A DNA stretch of 35,337 nt from Chloroflexota bacterium (GTDB taxonomy: Bacteria; Chloroflexota; Anaerolineae; Anaerolineales; Villigracilaceae): NCBI GenBank assembly GCA_016219545.1, contig JACRMH010000028.1, positions 1-35,337 of the forward strand, written 5' to 3'. This document shows, piece by piece, positions 32,017 to 35,337 of this stretch. Under the pieces are notes generated by a model that worked only from the letters and a program-made list of their open reading frames with translations, ran no database searches and was not told where the DNA came from. How positions within the stretch are numbered: the first letter of the stretch is position 1; each line of letters begins with the position of its first letter. Position numbers and translations under genes: made by a program.

Positions 32017-32190
32017 TTATAACATCCGTCCGCAGTGCGGGCAGTTTTTCCAATCGGTCTGTGCAGCCTGTCCACATTGTGAACAGGTTCGGACGGTTAT
32101 GGGGCTGAGCGTTTTGACAAGGTTGTTGCCGGAAATGGCATAAACGGCCAATCCAATAAGTAACAAAGGGACGATCCACATGAAAAACAT
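32017..32190 (-). CDS. Small membrane protein with zinc ribbon
   Basis: 57 residues from ATG 32188-32190, with AAAAGGAGTAAAA in front; the ATG at 32214 has no ribosome site. One membrane helix (MFFMWIVPLLLIGLAVYAIS) is followed by a zinc ribbon with CSQCG and CPHCG. It resembles a short version of the gene 12 bp downstream (31627) with the Met-rich loop removed: both end TDWKNCPHC or ADWQTCPYC, so they are probably related. Function unknown. Confidence 0.75.
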   Translation of the reverse strand: MFFMWIVPLLLIGLAVYAISGNNLVKTLSPITVRTCSQCGQAAQTDWKNCPHCGRML

Positions 32191-32216
32191 TTTTACTCCT
32201 TTTTGATGATCCAAGA

Positions 32217-32245
32217 ATATCAGGCGTGATTAAAGATTTTGTAAA
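32217..32245 (-). promoter_or_regulatory. Candidate sigma-70 promoter of the zinc-ribbon genes
   Basis: On the minus strand TTTACA (32245-32240) and TGATAT (32222-32217) are separated by 17 bases. A start near 32210 would leave a leader of about 20 bases before the ATG at 32190. It directly follows the terminator at 32305-32333. Confidence 0.4.
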
Positions 32246-32304
32246 GGCAGAACAAAGAGTATATGAAGCTTTCACTTCGTAACTTTGCCTGATACAAACA
32301 AGAA

Positions 32305-32333
32305 GGCTGGACTGTCTTCTGGACAGTCCAGCC
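32305..32333 (-). terminator. Hairpin terminator after the YHS peptide gene
   Basis: Perfect 12-bp arms GGCTGGACTGTC and GACAGTCCAGCC surround five bases. On the minus strand the hairpin begins 17 bases after the YHS gene stop (32351) and is followed by TTCTTGTTTG. Confidence 0.8.
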
Positions 32334-32350
32334 AAGGAGAAGAGAGTATG

Positions 32351-32530
32351 TTAATGTTGGTGTGTATGTTCACCGGCCTTGCCAAGATATTTCTCAGGTT
32401 CCTTATCGAAGGATTTCTTACAACCAAGAGAGCAGAAGTAATAGGTTTGACCCTTGTATTCGGATGTGCCGGCGGCGGTGGCAGGGTCAATGTCCATACC
32501 GCAGACGGGGTCGTGTACTGTTGTTGCCAT
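32351..32530 (-). CDS. YHS-domain metal-binding peptide
   Basis: 59 residues, easily missed because of its length. The protein is nearly all one YHS domain: HDPVCGMDIDPATAAG, YKGQTYYFCSLGCKKSF, EPEKYLG, then a His-rich tail (GEHTHQH). C10, C33 and C37 are the expected metal ligands and match the N-terminal YHS domain of copA (DPVCGM...FYFCSQSC). The ATG is preceded by AAGGAGCAACT. It lies 88 bp after the CcdA-like gene and is closed by its own terminator. It probably carries or senses copper in the cytosol. Confidence 0.88.
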   Translation of the reverse strand: MATTVHDPVCGMDIDPATAAGTSEYKGQTYYFCSLGCKKSFDKEPEKYLGKAGEHTHQH

Positions 32531-32618
32531 AGTTGCTCCTTTTGTTTGATTGGATCATCATACTAACCGACGCCTTTATTGAGAGTGTTATTACTCAAGA
32601 ATACATAAGAAATATTGC

Positions 32619-33380
32619 TTATGCTCTTTGCATGGCATGTCCGCTCAAATAGCCGAGATAAGCTGGGACAAGAGGAAGCACACAGGGCGAAAGGAAAGAT
32701 AGCAGCCCCGCAAGTATGGCGGTCAAATAAGTGGGGGCGGCGGCGTATCTTGAGAACGCCTCGATATAATATCCATTCCTGAGAGCCCAGATCGATATCA
32801 GGTTCATTGTATTCGTCAACAGTAATACGCCAATCATAATAATAAATACACCACTGACGATCTTGAAATATTTTTGATAGGGCCTCATGTGCTTGAGCCA
32901 ACCTGATGCGCGCTCCAAACCTAGCGCCATTGCCAGAAATGGTATCCCCAACCCGAGAGAGTATCCTGAAGACAGCCACATCGCCTGCCCAACAGTTTGC
33001 TGACTCAATCCCATTGTCAGGATCGCGCCCAGTGTCGCACCGATACACGGACTCCAACCTGCGGCAAAGAAAATGCCCATAAGCGCCGACCCGCCAAAGG
33101 TTCCGCGTTGACCCGCGTATTGAGCACGTGTGTCCGCATAAAACCAAGGGATGCGAATCACCTCCAGTGTTGCCAGTCCGAACATAATCACGACCGCGCC
33201 GCCAACTTGCGCGATAACCCGCTTGTATGTTCCAAACACCTGCCCAACTAAAGTCGCCGATCCGCCCCAGCCGACGATGAATACGAGCGAAAAACCTACT
33301 ACGAATAAAAGTGCATGGAAGAATATTTTTAGGCGGTCATTTTTTTCCAAAGCGATTTGATTGGAGATATTAGTTGTCAT
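32619..33380 (-). CDS. CcdA/DsbD-type thiol-disulfide transporter, circularly permuted
   Basis: 253 residues with six membrane helices. The two redox Cys motifs are GWSPCIG (C112) and LSFLSPCVLPLVPAYLGYLSG (C233). In ordinary CcdA the SPCVLP helix is the first one and GWxPCIG lies in the fourth. Here the protein begins with the usual second helix (FFHALLFVVGFSLVF) and the first helix is at the C terminus, followed directly by a stop. Both ends are well defined: GAGGAAGA precedes the ATG, and TAA follows MQRA. An even helix number means the moved helix keeps its orientation. CcdA proteins pass reducing power to outer thiol proteins, often for haem c or CuA maturation, which fits the surrounding genes. 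Confidence 0.88.
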   Translation of the reverse strand: MTTNISNQIALEKNDRLKIFFHALLFVVGFSLVFIVGWGGSATLVGQVFGTYKRVIAQVGGAVVIMFGLATLEVIRIPWFYADTRAQYAGQRGTFGGSALMGIFFAAGWSPCIGATLGAILTMGLSQQTVGQAMWLSSGYSLGLGIPFLAMALGLERASGWLKHMRPYQKYFKIVSGVFIIMIGVLLLTNTMNLISIWALRNGYYIEAFSRYAAAPTYLTAILAGLLSFLSPCVLPLVPAYLGYLSGHAMQRA

Positions 33381-33444
33381 TCTTCCTCTTTTTTAGAAAG
33401 GCTGGAAGTTGAATAATTTAACATCCAAGCTTATATGAACCAAA

Positions 33445-34827
33445 TTACATTCTCATCGCCATCGGAAGAATAAACAGGTAAATATTCATTACAGTGAAGA
33501 TCACCATGAGTGTAGCGTAAGGGATAAATGTTCCCCAGACATTTCCGCCGGTGTCGTTGCTTTTTGCAATGCGATAGGCGGTGTAGAGAGAGCCGATGAA
33601 ACCAAGCGCCAGCAAACCGAATTGCAGGAATTGAATGGTGCCCATACCTACAATGGCTGTTGATGCGCCGTGGGCCGCTTCCATACCGAACAATCCCAAC
33701 CCGGTTAGGTAAATGGCTCCGCCTTCCGCCAGCAAGTGGAACAGGTTGTGAGCGATGTGCCCAGCCATGTCCAATGCGATGATGGCGTACCCAAAGCGGG
33801 TGAAGTTTTCCACTAGCGAGACTTTATTGAATTTACTTGCGACCCATGAAGTGAAGCCGAGCAACGCCACGGGCAGGATGATGAAAAATGCAAAGGTGAT
33901 GCTGAATGTGACGTAGTAACTGGTCGTTCCGGTTACCTGCTCCAGCCACTTAAGTACCGAACCCCACACTTCGAGCATGGTCACATTTTGTACGAATACA
34001 ATGCCCATGATGACCGCTGAAAGAAAAGCCTCTTCAAGTTTCGGTTTGCGGATGAACCATAATTCTTTTGTAGGCGGCCGTACTGTCAATTGAATGGAGT
34101 CATTGGGGCAGCCCTTGATACATTCCGCACAGAGCACACAGTTGGCGCTGGAGGTCATGGTCTTGGGGAATTCAAATAAAGGACAAGGCGCGGAGTTATC
34201 TGTGCCTTTATAGCAGGCAGCGATGGTGCAGGTCGCACAGATCTCAGGCGTGCCGCGCAGACTCAACATCCCATTGCGAGCATAGTTGCCGGATAATCCG
34301 CCGAGGAAACAAACGTAGCGGCAGAAGGTGCGGCGTTCATAGAAAGCGCCTGAGACGATCACTCCCGTTGTCAGAGTCAACATCAGGATGCCGGATCCAA
34401 GCGGATTTTCCACCACGCCCCAAACATGGTCACTCCAGGTGATGAAGATGAAGAGCGCGTCAATGATCCAGATGCCGTATTTTTTCAGGAACCTTGGAAC
34501 CGGGCGATGATTGCCGACAAAGCTTTGAACAAGGTCATTGATCTTGGCGAACGGACAAATCGCACACCAGAAGCGGCCCAAAAATAGGAAGATGATCGGG
34601 ATGAGCGGCCACCACAGTACCCAGGTCAGGGCTGTGCCGAAGTTGTCGTGCGCGGCTTCGGGTCCCAGAATTAACTGGAACATGATGACCATGAAAATGA
34701 TCAGAGTCGGCCATTGAATGATTCCCGGGTACCAGCGGCTGCGCAAGAAACGGTTGATCCATTTATTGTCGAGCAGGTTTCCGCCTGCCAGCAAAGATGT
34801 GTTTTGTTTGTTGATCGGAGTTGTCAT
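33445..34827 (-). CDS. NosR/NapH-like membrane polyferredoxin (second paralogue)
   Basis: 460 residues from ATG 34825-34827 (TAGGAAAA upstream); the frame to 34992 runs through the preceding terminator. Cys motifs repeat those of the paralogue at 25213: C88xxC91P, C169xxxC173 (Phe replacing the usual Pro), C197xxC200/C205/C215, and the ferredoxin motif C230xxC233xxC236xxxC240P. Helices lie near 38-55, 65-82, 120-160 and in the C-terminal 200 residues, which contain several His (AGHIAHNLFHL) that could bind haem. It should transfer electrons through the membrane to an outer copper or thiol system. The CcdA-like gene follows 64 bp downstream. Confidence 0.9.
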   Translation of the reverse strand: MTTPINKQNTSLLAGGNLLDNKWINRFLRSRWYPGIIQWPTLIIFMVIMFQLILGPEAAHDNFGTALTWVLWWPLIPIIFLFLGRFWCAICPFAKINDLVQSFVGNHRPVPRFLKKYGIWIIDALFIFITWSDHVWGVVENPLGSGILMLTLTTGVIVSGAFYERRTFCRYVCFLGGLSGNYARNGMLSLRGTPEICATCTIAACYKGTDNSAPCPLFEFPKTMTSSANCVLCAECIKGCPNDSIQLTVRPPTKELWFIRKPKLEEAFLSAVIMGIVFVQNVTMLEVWGSVLKWLEQVTGTTSYYVTFSITFAFFIILPVALLGFTSWVASKFNKVSLVENFTRFGYAIIALDMAGHIAHNLFHLLAEGGAIYLTGLGLFGMEAAHGASTAIVGMGTIQFLQFGLLALGFIGSLYTAYRIAKSNDTGGNVWGTFIPYATLMVIFTVMNIYLFILPMAMRM

Positions 34828-34877
34828 GGAAATTTTCCTATAATAAAGTAGTAACGACTTTAGTTGTTCAAAATAAA

Positions 34878-34920
34878 AGCGACTGCACCTGTCCTGACGG
34901 ACGGTGTCAGGAAAGTCGCT
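34878..34920 (-). terminator. Hairpin terminator after the Met-rich protein gene
   Basis: Outer arms AGCGACT (34878-34884) and AGTCGCT (34914-34920) with inner arms CCTGAC and GTCAGG. On the minus strand the hairpin starts one base after the stop of the gene at 34922 and ends in TTTTATTTTG. It isolates the polyferredoxin gene from the edge gene. Confidence 0.8.
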
Positions 34921-34921
34921 G

Positions 34922-35337
34922 CTACCGAGCAACAACAGACTTGCGTTTTTTGAAGACAGCCGCAGTTGTAATAACAACGGCATTGATCCCAAGGAAGCCG
35001 GCCAGAACTGCGTAATTCACGCCGAGCGCGCGACCAACTTCAAAAGGGAATTCAACTTCGGTCATTTCACCGTTCACCTTGAATTGAACATTGAACATCC
35101 ACTCACCGGATTTATCGAAGGATAACTTGCCCGCATATTCACCTGCTTCCATTGTGGGCTCAAGCATTACAGTAATATTTTCTTCGCCGTGCGTATCAGC
35201 CACAGGTTCATTAGGTTTCATTACCCCGGCAGCTGGAGCTTCAGCCCCCATATCCATACCATCTGAATTGCCGGTCATCACGCCAACGGCTGGCACATCG
35301 GTTGCCATGTCCATCCCCTCAACGGGCATGGCGGAAA
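34922..35337 (-). CDS. Met-rich, membrane-anchored FixH/YtkA-like protein, N-terminus beyond the window
   Basis: The frame is open to the right edge, so the start is probably outside; an internal ATG lies at 35327-35329. Visible from the edge: two degenerate 19-residue repeats (GMDMATDVPAVGVMTGNSD and GMDMGAEAPAAGVMKPNEP) rich in Met and Asp. A beta-rich domain follows (ITVMLEPTMEAGEYAGKLSFDKSGEWMFNVQFKVNG...TEVEFPFEV), like FixH or YtkA/CopC-type outer domains. Last comes a C-terminal membrane helix (about YAVLAGFLGINAVVITTAAV) with a basic tail. Met-rich repeats suggest Cu(I) binding outside the membrane, supported by the cluster; this is inference. Confidence 0.72.
   Translation of the reverse strand, partial: SAMPVEGMDMATDVPAVGVMTGNSDGMDMGAEAPAAGVMKPNEPVADTHGEENITVMLEPTMEAGEYAGKLSFDKSGEWMFNVQFKVNGEMTEVEFPFEVGRALGVNYAVLAGFLGINAVVITTAAVFKKRKSVVAR

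Overview
The window looks like a chromosomal segment of a Chloroflexota bacterium, most likely Anaerolineae. This is an inference from gene content (large multi-PAS signalling proteins, a NarL-type two-component pair, a very large cyclic-glucan synthase, CuA/polyferredoxin genes) and from the abundance of GC-rich palindromic repeats; no rRNA or other marker gene is present. Nearly every gene is on the minus strand, so transcription runs from high to low coordinates.

Region 1 (1-6003) is a signalling and envelope cluster: a membrane protein cut by the left edge, a PAS4-GAF-HD-GYP protein, a lone degenerate receiver, and a unit of PAP2 phosphatase, a short diacylglycerol-kinase-like protein and a histidine phosphatase. 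Region 2 (6005-9830) is a defence-type island: a DUF559 nuclease-like gene and a type IIG restriction-modification enzyme. It is full of palindromic repeats, one of them read in frame inside the enzyme, and it holds a 60-bp relic of a second copy of the enzyme's 3' end. Region 3 (9861-22244) is a five-gene operon: tandem universal stress protein, 2859-residue cyclic beta-1,2-glucan synthase-like enzyme, DUF1003 protein, PAS-GAF histidine kinase and NarL-type regulator. A composite CCCCAAGTG/CTCCCC motif occurs upstream of four units (HD-GYP, receiver, PAP2, stress-protein operon) and nowhere else that I found, which suggests a regulon, perhaps controlled by the NarL-type regulator.

Region 4 (22386-23780) is a sparse stretch with a GNAT acetyltransferase and a doubtful plus-strand ORF. 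It ends in a strong hairpin that terminates region 5.

Region 5 (23783-35337) is a copper and redox cluster: a Met-rich membrane protein cut by the right edge, two NosR/NapH-like polyferredoxins, a CcdA-like thiol transporter, YHS metal-binding peptides, two zinc-ribbon membrane proteins, a YHS-HMA-CopA copper ATPase, a methyltransferase, a cupredoxin, a PCYCGC lipoprotein, two membrane proteins with CuA ligand sets (one fused to cytochrome c) and a terminal DUF1573-like protein. The genes fit together as copper import/export, CuA-centre assembly and membrane electron transfer. No catalytic oxidase or N2O reductase subunit is in the window.

The most notable observations are three. The last gene of region 5 has an in-frame TGA directly after a Cys, followed by 60 coherent codons and a well-placed SECIS-like hairpin, so it is probably an unannotated selenoprotein (Cys-Sec-Pro-Pro). 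The CcdA-like protein is circularly permuted, with the normal first helix at its C terminus. The third is the shared upstream motif described above.
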